A stretch of 64,000 bases of DNA from DUZB01 sp963747555 (GTDB lineage: Bacteria > Desulfobacterota > DSM-4660 > Desulfatiglandales > Desulfatiglandaceae), in the NCBI GenBank assembly GCA_963747555.1, contig CAVVFZ010000021.1, forward strand, positions 62,001 to 126,000, written 5' to 3'. Position numbers and translations under genes: made by a program. Positions 1 through 7,893 of the stretch are shown here, piece by piece (the stretch's first letter is position 1; every line of letters begins with the position of its first letter). The notes beneath the pieces were generated by a model. That model saw nothing but the letters and a program-made list of their open reading frames with translations, was not told where the DNA came from and made no database searches.

Positions 1-1550
1 CTCTCCCGCATGATATCTTCTACCTCATACTGCATCTCCAGAATGCGGCCCAGATTGCGTCTTGCACGCTCAATGGTAGGCTGCCAGGTCTCCGATGGGA
101 CGTATGCCAGCTTCTTTTCAAGAATTCTCATGGAAGCGCCAAGGACAGCCAGGGGGGTTCTCAACTCATGAGAGAGATGATTAATCACTTTATCTTTTGA
201 ACGGTTGAGACTCGATACCTCCTGATAGGCTTCCTTGAGCTTTTCGGAATTTCGCGCTCTCTCGATATACAGGGCAACAGTCCCTGCAATCATGTTCATC
301 AGCTCCACATCCGTGTTGTCAAAAACACCTCTTTTTTTATTCATTGCGCACAATACGCCAATAATACGATCAGCAATTCTGAGGGGCACATCCAGCATGT
401 TGTTTGTCTTGAAACCGGACCTGACATCCACCACCGAGTAGTAATCGGGATCTTTCGAGGTGTCAGGGACGATGGCGGGCTTTCCGGTGCGAATCACTCT
501 GCCTGAAACACCTTTATCCGCCGGATAGCGGATCTCTTTCATCTTCTTTTCCGCCGCCAGATCATCAACGGATGCCGATTTAAAAAAGAGTTCGGTGGTT
601 TGCTCATCCAAAAGCATTACCAGAGCACCCTCCGACTCTACAAGGGTTTTGATCTCCGCGCTGATATAGTTCAGCAGATCATCCAGATCCGGATATTCGG
701 GCAACGCCATGCTGATTCTCAACATGGCCGCATTGTTTCTTCGTATTCTTGTCCCCAGGGTAATATCCCTCAGAAAGACAAGTTCTCCCACAGGCCTGCC
801 TTCCTGTTCAGAAAAAACAGCAGCCCTCATAACCACATCCAGCAGACGCCCATCTTTCGTGAGCCGCATGGTCTGCTGGCGGAGAATCATTCTTTCTTTC
901 GACAGAGTAAGTAGGTTTTTCTCTGCTTCCTGCTCAAGACCAGGAGGGACGTATGGAATGCCGTTTCCTTTCAGCTCGTCAAGTGTCCACCCGAAGGTAT
1001 CTGTAAAGGCCGGATTCAGGTAGGTCACCAGGCCATCCAGTGTGAGAACCGCCATGGGGTAGGGGATGAAATCAAGAAGCGTCCTGTTATGTTTCTCCGA
1101 TTCGATAAGCGCTTTCTGGGTCTTAAATCGTTCTGTAATATCCCGGGCAATGCCGCGAAAACCTCCTACTCTTCCATTTTCATGAAAAAAACGATCCGCT
1201 GAAAGTTCGATGATTCTGATATTTCCCTGCTTATCCGTAATCTCCCATACCAGATCCGAAATCGCCTTTCCCGTCCTGAGTATTCCATTGAAAGCTTCAG
1301 CTGCCTGCCTGGCATAGGCTTCGCTCATGAATCGCGAAAAGTTTTCAGATTGAATTTCTTCCCGCGAATAACCGAAAACGCGACAGAGTGAATCATTAAA
1401 GTAGATAAAATTCCCATAGATATCTACCTCATAGACACCCTCCGAAATATTTTCCACAAACGCCTTATAGCGTTCAAGGGAGAGTCTTTCTGAAACCTCC
1501 TCCTCCGAACGGGGAAACTCCGATACCACTTCTGCTTCTCCATCTTTCAT
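1..1550 (-). CDS. PAS-PAS-GAF sensor histidine kinase, C-terminal part beyond window
   Basis: This is the N-terminal 516 codons of a cytoplasmic sensor kinase; the catalytic ATPase domain would lie left of base 1. Reading from the ATG at 1550, a PAS domain covers roughly residues 25-140 (SEGVYEVDIYGNFIYFNDSL), a second PAS about 150-260 (AVLTLDGLVTYLNPAFTDTF), a GAF domain about 285-430 (KGVSGRVIRTGKPAIVPDTS), then a HisKA dimerisation segment with the H-box HLSHELRTPL, the phospho-acceptor being His461. No membrane segment is visible, so it should sense an internal signal. It is divergent from rex across a 290-bp gap. The family assignment is firm; the stimulus and partner regulator are unknown. 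Confidence 0.88.
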   Translation of the reverse strand, partial: MKDGEAEVVSEFPRSEEEVSERLSLERYKAFVENISEGVYEVDIYGNFIYFNDSLCRVFGYSREEIQSENFSRFMSEAYARQAAEAFNGILRTGKAISDLVWEITDKQGNIRIIELSADRFFHENGRVGGFRGIARDITERFKTQKALIESEKHNRTLLDFIPYPMAVLTLDGLVTYLNPAFTDTFGWTLDELKGNGIPYVPPGLEQEAEKNLLTLSKERMILRQQTMRLTKDGRLLDVVMRAAVFSEQEGRPVGELVFLRDITLGTRIRRNNAAMLRISMALPEYPDLDDLLNYISAEIKTLVESEGALVMLLDEQTTELFFKSASVDDLAAEKKMKEIRYPADKGVSGRVIRTGKPAIVPDTSKDPDYYSVVDVRSGFKTNNMLDVPLRIADRIIGVLCAMNKKRGVFDNTDVELMNMIAGTVALYIERARNSEKLKEAYQEVSSLNRSKDKVINHLSHELRTPLAVLGASMRILEKKLAYVPSETWQPTIERARRNLGRILEMQYEVEDIMRE

Positions 1551-1779
1551 GTGGCCACAACCCTGCAGTGAAACATGAACCAATCCAAAGGCTATTTACA
1601 TCCTGATGGTTGTATACCAGCAGACAGCTAATTGTCATTAGATTTTTTCCCGTGGTTCCCGCGTTTTCACCCAAAATGGCATCAACAGGTCCTCCCCAAA
1701 AGAGCGTAAACCATCCATGGTCACGATCTTTGGGCGTCCGTGACCATTACCGGAAATACAACCGGAATCAGAATTGCTG

Positions 1780-1808
1780 TTGCAGGACTTTGCCATTTAT
1801 CCTATAAT
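1780..1808 (+). promoter_or_regulatory. sigma-70-type promoter of the rex operon
   Basis: A TTGCAG -35 element and a perfect TATAAT -10 element are separated by exactly 17 bp, 33 bp ahead of the rex ATG. No clear Rex palindrome overlapping it could be recognised by eye. Confidence 0.65.
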
Positions 1809-1840
1809 AGGATGTAATCTGCAATCAAGGATGAGAGACG

Positions 1841-2491
1841 ATGCCGAAAATCAGAAAAATACCAAAGGCGACCATTACAAGACTTTCCATCTATTACAGG
1901 CAATTGGAGCTGCTGGAGTTCGATGGTTACCGTATGGTATCGTCTGAAAAACTGGCATGGCTGTGCCAGGTCAACCCCGCTCAGATCAGAAAAGATCTTG
2001 GCTATTTCGGAGAATTCGGCGTTCGAGGCGTGGGCTACGATGTCATCGATCTACAAATGCAGATCAAAAGGATTCTGGCCGTAAATCGCGACTGGAATCT
2101 CGGGGTCGCGGGGATCGGGAATCTCGGTTCAGCCCTCATGCAACGTCAAAATCTCACTGACCGGGGATTTAAGTGCGTGGCGGCCTTTGACAACGATCCC
2201 CGAAAAATTGGAAAGAAACTTCCATCCGGCCTTCTGATCAGAGACATAGAAGACCTGGGTCAGTCTATTGCAGAACTCAAGATTGAGATAGGCGTAATCG
2301 CCACACCACCTTCCGCCGCACAAAAAGTTGCGGATCTGTTTCTGGAGGCCCGCGTAAATGCCATCCTCAACTTTTCTCCCACAAGGATAAGCGTTCCGGA
2401 ATGCTGTCTTGTTGAAAACATCGACTTTACCGTCATGCTGGATGTGCTGACGTATAAACTTAAACATGATAAAAAGGCTGCTATGGCTTAG
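1841..2491 (+). CDS. rex: Redox-sensing transcriptional repressor Rex
   Basis: Rex proteins repress fermentative and respiratory genes and leave DNA when the NADH/NAD+ ratio rises. The 216-residue product has the usual length. Residues 1-80 form the winged helix, including SIYYRQLELLEFDGYRMVSS and the DNA-contacting QIRKDLGYFGEFGVRGVGY. The Rossmann fold follows with the NADH-binding loop GVAGIGNLGSA at residues 88-98 and the D-loop AAFDNDP. The C-terminal segment LNFSPTRISVP is also typical. It is first in a probable operon with the DUF1573 selenoprotein (12-bp gap) and rnhA. In sulfate reducers Rex commonly controls sulfate-reduction genes; which genes it controls here cannot be seen. Confidence 0.95.
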   Translation: MPKIRKIPKATITRLSIYYRQLELLEFDGYRMVSSEKLAWLCQVNPAQIRKDLGYFGEFGVRGVGYDVIDLQMQIKRILAVNRDWNLGVAGIGNLGSALMQRQNLTDRGFKCVAAFDNDPRKIGKKLPSGLLIRDIEDLGQSIAELKIEIGVIATPPSAAQKVADLFLEARVNAILNFSPTRISVPECCLVENIDFTVMLDVLTYKLKHDKKAAMA

Positions 2492-2503
2492 GAGGTCTTA
2501 TTT

Positions 2504-3220
2504 ATGCTCAAATATTTACCTCACGTTTTGTTGTTTGTTTTTCTCTTTCTCTTTGGTGCAAATCCCGTCATGAGCGAGGATAAGCAGGGACCAAAAGCAG
2601 TAATAAAAGAGTCCGAGTTCAACTTTAAGGAAGTAAAACAGGGAGAGACGATCGAACATACTTTTAAAGTCCAAAACCAGGGAGATATGCCTCTTAAAAT
2701 TCTGAATGTGCGACCCGGCTGAGGTTGCACGGTCGCCCAGTTTGACAGGGACATTCCCCCGGGTGGGGAAGGAAAAATCACGCTGAAAATCGATACCAAG
2801 GGATACCAGGGCACCATCGCAAAATATGCAAGGGTTATCACCAATGACACCCATACCAAACCGTTAAAGCTGAAGCTTTCTGCTGATGTAACGGTTCCTG
2901 TTTTTGTAACGCCAAGCTCCCGTTATATCTTTTTTCGTGGGCCGGAAGGCGAAAATATGACCAAAGAAGCGGAGATATGGACTACTCAGGAGAAACCTCT
3001 TGAACTTAGTGAAACGGAATTCACACTTGCCGGAAAAATAAAATATGACTTGAAAGAGGTTGAAAAAGGACGCAGATATAAACTCACGTTCCAGACCATC
3101 CCTGGAAGCGAGACGACGTACCGGGGATTTCTGACCTTTAAAACCAACTACGAAGAACAGCCGGAAATTAAATTTGTAATCAGGGCGCAGTTTACAAAAG
3201 CCGCAGGTACTGAAAAATAG
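2504..3220 (+). CDS. Exported DUF1573-family protein with selenocysteine at an in-frame UGA
   Basis: Read straight through, this is a 238-residue protein; a conventional gene finder would cut it at TGA 2720-2722. Residues 1-25 are a Sec-type signal peptide (LLFVFLFLFGANPVMS). The following FNFKEVKQGETIEHTFKVQN and PLKILNVRPG are classic DUF1573, an immunoglobulin-like periplasmic fold. The family motif here is usually CGCT; this gene reads UGA-Gly-Cys-Thr, placing Sec at residue 73 and Cys at 75. The reading frame stays open and conserved-looking to TAG at 3218 (FDRDIPPGGEGKITLKI follows the UGA). A ribosome-binding site AGGAGG precedes the ATG. A weak hairpin (CCC-GGG stem, loop near 2739-2747) lies 16-30 nt after the UGA, where a bacterial SECIS belongs. 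selD at 48.5 kb supports Sec use. The function is unknown; a redox role of the Sec-Gly-Cys pair is inferred. Confidence 0.82.
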
Positions 3221-3221
3221 G

Positions 3222-3662
3222 ATGCAGCAGGGTATCGTAGAAATATTCACCGATGGCGCCTGCAGCGGAAATCCCGGACCTGGAGGATACGGTTCGATTT
3301 TGAAATATGGCGACAACCAGAAAGAAATTTCGGGGTGCGCTCAAAATACCACGAACAATCGTATGGAAATGACCGCGGTTATCGAGGCGCTGAGGCAGCT
3401 TAAAAGGCCTTGCAGAATCAGGATTTTTACAGACTCCAGGTATGTAAAAGACGGCATGACGCAATGGATGTCTTCATGGATCAGGAATAATTGGATGAAT
3501 TCTCAAAAAAAGCCGGTCCTTAACAGGGACCTGTGGGAAATCCTGCTGGATGTGAGTAAACCCCACAAGATTCAATGGGAATGGGTAAAAGGACATGCAG
3601 GACATCCTGAAAATGAACGTTGCGACCAACTGGCAAGAGAGGCTCTCAAGAAATGTAAGTGA
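3222..3662 (+). CDS. rnhA: Ribonuclease HI
   Basis: This enzyme cuts the RNA strand of RNA-DNA hybrids in the cytoplasm. The 146-residue length is standard. The catalytic carboxylates are visible: Asp11 in IFTDGACSGNPGPGGYG, Glu49 in NNRMEMTAVIEAL, Asp71 in IFTDSRYV and the last Asp in ENERCDQLAREAL, and the WVKGHAGHPEN loop carries the active-site His. The ATG starts 1 base after the stop of the selenoprotein gene, so the two are probably co-transcribed and translationally coupled. This is a housekeeping gene with no unusual feature. Confidence 0.96.
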   Translation: MQQGIVEIFTDGACSGNPGPGGYGSILKYGDNQKEISGCAQNTTNNRMEMTAVIEALRQLKRPCRIRIFTDSRYVKDGMTQWMSSWIRNNWMNSQKKPVLNRDLWEILLDVSKPHKIQWEWVKGHAGHPENERCDQLAREALKKCK

Positions 3663-3671
3663 GGAACGCCC

Positions 3672-4718
3672 ATGAAATGCATGAAATGCAACTACATCAG
3701 TTTTGATTATAACCAGACATGCCCCAAGTGCGGCAAGAACCTCTCTGGGGAAGTGGAAAAGTTGCGTCTTCCCCCCTATAAACCGAATCCCCCTTACCTT
3801 CTCACATCCTTCACCGGAGAAACGGGAGGGTTCCAACATACGCCGGCACATGAAACCTCGTCTATCCCATCCTTTATGGAAAATCAGGATGAAAAGATTT
3901 TCATGCTGGATGAGGATAGATTGGATTCCTCCGAGGAGCTTCAGGAAAGCTCTTTGAATGATAGGGAAAATGAACTGCTGGTTGCATTGGATGAGCTTTC
4001 TTTTGAGTACGAACCTGCAATCGAGCATGGATCTAAAACTCCAGAGCCTCTCGGGATCGAAGGTCTCTCCGTGCCGGAAATCTTACAGGAAGAAACTGCC
4101 ATATCATCAGAACCGTCTCTATTCGACACACCAATCACGGAAGAGGATTCACTCTTTTCACCCACCGAGGGGGGAGAAACCACTTCAGGCATTTTTGACG
4201 AGAAGGGAAAGTCCGAAGAACCCGAAAATTCGGCCGATTATCTTCAGCTTGATCTTTCCGATATAAATCGGGTGGAAGATGAACCGGAAGAAGATGAACT
4301 GCTCATATCACTCGATGACCTGTCGTTCGATCAAGAACCTCTCTCCTCGAAAGATATTCCGAAACGGACTCCTATCAAAGAAAATGCATTGTTCATGTCC
4401 GAGATTCCGGGTTCCGATAAAAAGAGCTCCCGGGAACAAACTGAAGACCTGGACGAATATGTCAATTTTGATCTTTCCGATCTCGATCAAGCAGAAAGCG
4501 GGATGGAGGGTGAGAAAGAAATTTCGTTTACACCCAGTTCGTCAGGCTCTGAGGAAATCTCACCCAAAAATGATAGGGTAGTACCCAACCTGCTTTCCGA
4601 TCAGGATATTAAGAAAGCAAGCGATGCCAGAAAAAAAGACAAGAAAAAAGCGGATCCGAAGAGTGACTTCCTGGACCTTGATCTTCTTGAAATGGAAGTG
4701 GACACGAAGGATTCCTGA
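3672..4718 (+). CDS. Acidic repeat protein with N-terminal zinc ribbon
   Basis: No known family was recognised. The 348-residue product opens with a four-cysteine zinc ribbon (MKCMKCNY then CPKCGKNL) and is otherwise extremely acidic and predicted disordered. Short linear motifs recur: DELLVALDELSFEYEP, DELLISLDDLSFDQEP, LQLDLSDINRVEDE, VNFDLSDLDQAES and DFLDLDLLEMEVDT. All are hydrophobic-acidic L-D-L-S-D type modules spaced through the chain. The C-terminus is Lys-rich and then DLDLLEMEV. There is no signal peptide or membrane segment. It follows rnhA by 9 bp. The repeated modules could each dock a partner, or fold as amphipathic helices; this is inference only. Confidence 0.75.
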   Translation: MKCMKCNYISFDYNQTCPKCGKNLSGEVEKLRLPPYKPNPPYLLTSFTGETGGFQHTPAHETSSIPSFMENQDEKIFMLDEDRLDSSEELQESSLNDRENELLVALDELSFEYEPAIEHGSKTPEPLGIEGLSVPEILQEETAISSEPSLFDTPITEEDSLFSPTEGGETTSGIFDEKGKSEEPENSADYLQLDLSDINRVEDEPEEDELLISLDDLSFDQEPLSSKDIPKRTPIKENALFMSEIPGSDKKSSREQTEDLDEYVNFDLSDLDQAESGMEGEKEISFTPSSSGSEEISPKNDRVVPNLLSDQDIKKASDARKKDKKKADPKSDFLDLDLLEMEVDTKDS

Positions 4719-4758
4719 AAAAATATTTACCAATACCCAAATTCATGAATAATTGCTC

Positions 4759-4787
4759 TTGACGAACCAGCAGCTTATGGGTATAAT
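4759..4787 (+). promoter_or_regulatory. Promoter of tRNA-Phe
   Basis: A TTGACG -35 element, a 17-bp spacer and a perfect TATAAT -10 element end 17 bp before the tRNA, the expected layout for a single-gene tRNA promoter. Confidence 0.75.
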
Positions 4788-4804
4788 CTAAAGATAAATT
4801 TCGA

Positions 4805-4880
<76 letters not shown>

Positions 4881-4888
4881 GAAAAATT

Positions 4889-4923
4889 AAGGGCCTGCGT
4901 CATACGATGTAGGCCCTTTTTTA
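4889..4923 (+). terminator. Intrinsic terminator after tRNA-Phe
   Basis: GGGCCTGCGTC and GATGTAGGCCC form a GC-rich stem around a short loop, preceded by A-residues and followed by a run of T, immediately after the tRNA. Confidence 0.85.
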
Positions 4924-4948
4924 TTAAAGGATATCCAATGAATACCAT

Positions 4949-5416
4949 ATGTACGCTCCGAAATATGTCCTGGTGATGTTGAATTTCAGGCTCGCACCCA
5001 CTGAAATCCTGGGCTCCTGTGGCAGGTCTTTTGCGGATAGGCAGAGCATGGTGGTTGATGAAGACGATCGGCCGGTTTCCCCGGGTCAGGTGGGTGAAAT
5101 CAAGGTTCGTGGGCTCGGAACAACGCTGGGTTACTGGAACAAGGATGACGAAACCAAAAATGTTTTGTATAAATACCCAAAGGTTTCACAGGCGGCCGTC
5201 ATCGGGACTCCGGATCAGAAATGGGGGGAAATCGTGACGGCATTCGTAGTGAAGAGAAAGGATGCCGAGATTCCGGAAGATGAACTGAAGGATTTCTGCA
5301 GGAACGAGATTGCAGGCTACAAAGTCCCCAAGAAAATCTTTTTTGTAGACGACCTGCCCATGAGTGCCAGTGGAAAAATATTGAAATATCAGCTCAGGAC
5401 GAAAGAAAGTCTTTGA
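4949..5416 (+). pseudogene. Acyl-CoA synthetase (AMP-binding) remnant with internal deletions
   Basis: The frame is open for 155 residues, but only pieces of a 500-residue adenylate-forming enzyme remain. LVMLNFRLAPTEI matches the N-terminal region of the family and jumps directly to VDEDDRPVSPGQVGEIKVRG near residue 350 of a normal enzyme. It then runs GYWNKDDETKN and skips the motif containing GDIG and the hinge before YPKVSQAAVIGTPD. The C-terminal lysine motif LPMSASGKILKYQLR is intact. Two in-frame deletions therefore removed the ATP-binding P-loop and the hinge. It cannot be catalytic. It lies directly behind the tRNA and begins the accessory region. Confidence 0.8.
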
Positions 5417-5521
5417 AGAGGCACGCTGATAAAAAAGTAAAAGCATTGTCGGAAAAGACTGCTTATCCTTTATTATACGGGTAAGCTATATGATTGAAGA
5501 GAGAAGAAAGGAGGAGAACTC

Positions 5522-5851
5522 ATGACGACGAAACACAGTCTGGAAGAAGGCATGGTGACCCTGAAGGAACAAATGCCGGATGTGATGAGTGCCTTTGGCG
5601 CTCTTATGGAACAAGTTACTCAAGAAGGTCTACTATCCGCCAAAACCAAACGGCTCATGATGGTTGCCGTCGCGGTGGCCCAGCGGTGCCGCGAGTGCAT
5701 CCGTGCTCATGTAAAGGCTGCTGTGGAAATGGGCGCATCTCGGGCGGAGATTCTTGAAGCAACAGGGGTCGCCATTTTGATGGCCGGTGGACCGGCGATG
5801 GCAAATGTTTCAACGGTGGTGCTGGAGGTTTTGGAAGAGGCAGGAGTTTAG
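5522..5851 (+). CDS. Carboxymuconolactone decarboxylase / AhpD-like protein
   Basis: This small all-helical cytoplasmic protein (109 residues) of the CMD/AhpD family carries the redox signature RCRECIRAHVKAAVEMGAS: a CxxC pair with the downstream His, as in AhpD, which acts as a thiol-dependent peroxidase partner. LLSAKTKRLMMVAVAVA before it and the Ala-rich GVAILMAGGPAMAN after it are usual for the family. An AGGAGAA site stands just before the ATG. It is monocistronic, followed by a long hairpin terminator. The substrate cannot be told; many anaerobes carry such proteins as general disulfide reductases. Confidence 0.85.
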   Translation: MTTKHSLEEGMVTLKEQMPDVMSAFGALMEQVTQEGLLSAKTKRLMMVAVAVAQRCRECIRAHVKAAVEMGASRAEILEATGVAILMAGGPAMANVSTVVLEVLEEAGV

Positions 5852-5885
5852 GAACGGGGGAGGCATCCCCTCCGGGATACACTAA

Positions 5886-5957
5886 AAAGGGGACTCTCCG
5901 AGAACAGCCTCACAGCAACGGGCTGTTCACGGTAGAGACCCCTTTCATCGTTTTTTT
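5886..5957 (+). terminator. Long multi-branched hairpin with T-tract
   Basis: Nested arms pair over 60 bases: AAAGGGG with CCCCTTT, CTCT with AGAG, CCG with CGG and GAACAGCC with GGCTGTTC, closing on a 10-base loop, and a 7-T run follows at 5951-5957. It can terminate the AhpD-like gene. It is longer than an ordinary terminator, so it may instead be a structured RNA or the end of a lost element. Confidence 0.65.
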
Positions 5958-6001
5958 ATAGCGGTTCAAAAGTGAATTTCTGACCGCCAAGGGATGCCTC
6001 A
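5956..6001 (-). pseudogene. C-terminal scrap of a SYLF-domain (YSC84-like) protein
   Basis: On the minus strand these bases read EASLGGQKFTFEPL followed by TAA. The intact SYLF gene at 21004-21588 ends EASIGGQKFSFEPL, so 11 or more of the last 14 residues match. Upstream the similarity stops at once. It is a truncated duplicate or a leftover of a deleted paralogue. Confidence 0.6.
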
Positions 6002-6414
6002 GTTTGTTTCATACGGAATTAAACACCCTCCTATTTATCATGCATATTTGTGCGCTTTGTAGCTGGCAGGAAGATCCCTCTTCAAATCCCACAGTACACA
6101 GTCCCATACTCAGTAGATCCATTCCGCCACCAGCTTTTTTTTCCGCATCCACAAGAATACGGGGAATGAAACGTCGGAATATCCTACGGCAAACGCCCTT
6201 GTATGAAGCCAACAGTATGAAAACGCGCATTTGTATGTCGAAACCATGCTTCCCCGCCAAACCGGCTCTCTTCAATTTTATCAGGTTTCGGCTTGTATAC
6301 GGTGCATAACAACATTGACAAGCCATTTAACTTATGATTCAAAATAAATATCCCTTGCCCAAGTTCGCGAGGGCTGTTTCCAACCTTTTGTATTGAGTGC
6401 GATTCGAAAAAGAT
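6002..6414. other. Gene-free spacer
   Basis: No convincing coding sequence, RNA gene or repeat was seen here. Short open frames on both strands have no recognisable protein character. Confidence 0.5.
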
Positions 6415-6579
6415 TCAGAAATAGAGGGGGTTTTTTGCCTCTTTGATGGTCTGGCTTCGGATGGTGCGGGTGTACATCATAGTCGTTCGCACATCGCTGT
6501 ACCCCAATTCATGGACGATTCTTTCGGAAAGCCAAACCGCACTGTCTTTTCCCCCTAAACAGATGTTCAGTCACCATTG
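6415..6579 (-). pseudogene. Tyrosine recombinase (integron-integrase-like) C-terminal fragment
   Basis: The minus strand reads SERIVHELGYSDVRTTMMYT and then RTIRSQTIKEAKNPLYF with a TGA at 6417-6415. LGYSDVRTTMMYT corresponds to box II of tyrosine recombinases (LGH..V.TTxxYTH); the nucleophile Tyr is kept but the box II His is replaced by Tyr. The ending KEAKNPLYF closely resembles the ending KEAKSPLDF of the plus-strand fragment at 9632-9896. Everything upstream of about residue 50 from the end is lost. It is a dead remnant. Confidence 0.65.
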
Positions 6580-6689
6580 GACAATAATTTTTCAGGGGTT
6601 TTTTCCGGCTGCAAATTCCGGGCGTCACTTCACATACCTTTCGGCATTATACCGAGCTCAGCATAACGTGAACACTGGAGGAATCAGAT

Positions 6690-6904
6690 GAAAGCAGGGA
6701 AAGCAAATGACGTCCACTCTCGAGTGAGATGGTGCGCTCTGCATGCTTTTGGCTACGCTGGCAGCCAGCTCGTAACATGAAGTAAATATTAATTTGCGGG
6801 AATCCCCACAAGGGAAACTCTATGGAGGCTTGAGCCGTGTGATGTGAAAATCTCAAGCACAGTACTTAGGGGGCTCGGGGATGGCAACATCCCCCCGCTA
6901 CCCG
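6690..6904 (+). pseudogene. 3' end of a group II intron (domains V-VI), degenerate
   Basis: The segment GAGCCGTGTGATGTGAAAAT followed by a TTAGGGGG stretch resembles bacterial group II intron domain V, with the AGC triad and a GAAA-like loop. GGGGATGGCAACATCCCC forms a domain VI-like hairpin and the sequence then ends CTACCCGAC, like common bacterial intron 3' ends. Mutations weaken the distal domain V stem. No reverse transcriptase frame or intron 5' end is visible, so only the 3' part survives. The boundaries are approximate on the 5' side. Confidence 0.55.
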
Positions 6905-6940
6905 ACCAGTGAAGAGATGGTGGTGCAGAAGACAAAAAAC

Positions 6941-7483
6941 ATGAGGGTCTTGATCGTGGGAGCCGGGATCGGCGGCATGACGCTCGCCGCCTTACTTAAA
7001 AACCGCCCCTTCAACCTCACGCTCATTGAACGCGCACCAAACTTTGACCATGCCGGCTATATGCTTGGGCTTTGGTCATTGTCTAAATGCAATGCCGGAC
7101 GACGATGCCGAGCTGTTTTTTTGGCGACTGTCGGATGTGCGCTCGGCGGAGTGGACCGTGGACGCGTCGTACTGCTCGGGGATGCCGCCGCTGCGTTTCT
7201 GCCGACCGCCGGCATTGGCGCATCGATGGCCATGGAGTCAGCGGCTGTATTGGCGGATGAGTTGTCACGTACAGATACTCACTTTGTGGAACACGCTCTG
7301 TCTCTTTACGTCAAACGTCGACGAGACCGGCTCGAGCGCATTCAAGACGATTCGCGCAGGCTGGCGCGGACCATGTTTGTAAAGTCACCGTCAATTGCGC
7401 ATATACGAGACTTGGCCACCAAATTTTACTCCCTTGAAGGACTGGCAGGCTCTATCGCGAAGGCGTTCGACGAACCGATCTGA
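6941..7483 (+). pseudogene. FAD-dependent monooxygenase with large internal deletion
   Basis: From the ATG at 6941 the product begins with the FAD-binding Rossmann motif MRVLIVGAGIGGMTLAALLK and an acidic strand end (LTLIERAP). It reaches GYMLGLW and then continues in unrelated sequence before resuming at GRVVLLGDAAAAFLPTAGIG, the second FAD-binding motif (GD..H/A..P..G.G) near residue 290 of intact PHBH-type enzymes. About 200 residues including the substrate domain are missing. The C-terminal helix region to SIAKAFDEPI looks intact. It lies just behind the group II intron remnant. Confidence 0.75.
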
Positions 7484-7740
7484 CACAGCCGCTAAACATG
7501 CGAGCAGCGTTATTTGTACCCCCGCATAACGATTTTCTTCAACGGACCCGGTTCCCTCGCGGCTGAGAGCTATGATGTTGCCAAAGGGGAAGCGATTTCA
7601 AAGTCAAATAATTATCCCATCAAAGGATGGGCGAATTATTGTTATTTTTCCATGCTTTTTTCACTTGGCCATCACAAGAAACTGAAGGTATTCTCACGCT
7701 CCAAGAAAGGGAATCCCTTTGGTTTGCGGAATGCAAAAAC
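7484..7740. other. Gene-free spacer left of the insertion sequence
   Basis: No gene was recognised. A hairpin is present at 7607-7640, where AATAATT and CCCATC pair with GATGGG and AATTATT around a short loop, followed by a T-rich stretch; it could terminate transcription from either side. Confidence 0.5.
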
Positions 7741-7766
7741 GGGGCTTGGTCCTAACTTCGCCCACT
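7741..7766 (+). repeat. Left terminal inverted repeat of the IS
   Basis: This 26-bp sequence beginning GGGGCTTGGTCCTAACTTCG is the exact reverse complement of 9579-9604. Confidence 0.9.
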
Positions 7767-7822
7767 TAGACGGAGGAGCGATAAAAAGAAAGTTCAAATT
7801 GAGAAAATGCGGGACATTTTGA

Positions 7823-7892
7823 GCTCGATCTGATATGAGAAAATAAGTGAGTGCTAACCAACTTATTTTCAATAACAAATACCAGATCGAGC
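7823..7892 (+). promoter_or_regulatory. 70-nt nested hairpin just before the transposase start
   Basis: The outer arms GCTCGATCTG and CAGATCGAGC pair perfectly, as do the inner arms GAAAATAAGT and ACTTATTTTC, around a 12-base loop. The structure ends 1 base before the TTG start of the transposase. In read-through mRNA it would sequester the start region, a known way for ISs to block activation from outside promoters; that role is inferred. Confidence 0.7.
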
Positions 7893-7893
7893 C

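Noticed and set aside
1841..2503. A Rex operator in front of rex
   Set aside because: No TTGTGAA/TTCACAA-like palindrome could be found by eye near the promoter; a matrix scan would be needed.
3900..4700. Repeated short segments that might suggest a tandem DNA repeat or CRISPR-like array
   Set aside because: The repetition is at protein level inside one open frame; spacing is irregular and codons differ. No CRISPR was seen anywhere in the window.
4949..5416. A short intact acyl-CoA ligase-like enzyme
   Set aside because: The P-loop and hinge regions are absent, so it cannot adenylate; it is a deletion remnant.
5522..5851. Selenocysteine in the AhpD-like protein
   Set aside because: The CxxC motif is encoded by normal Cys codons and there is no in-frame UGA.
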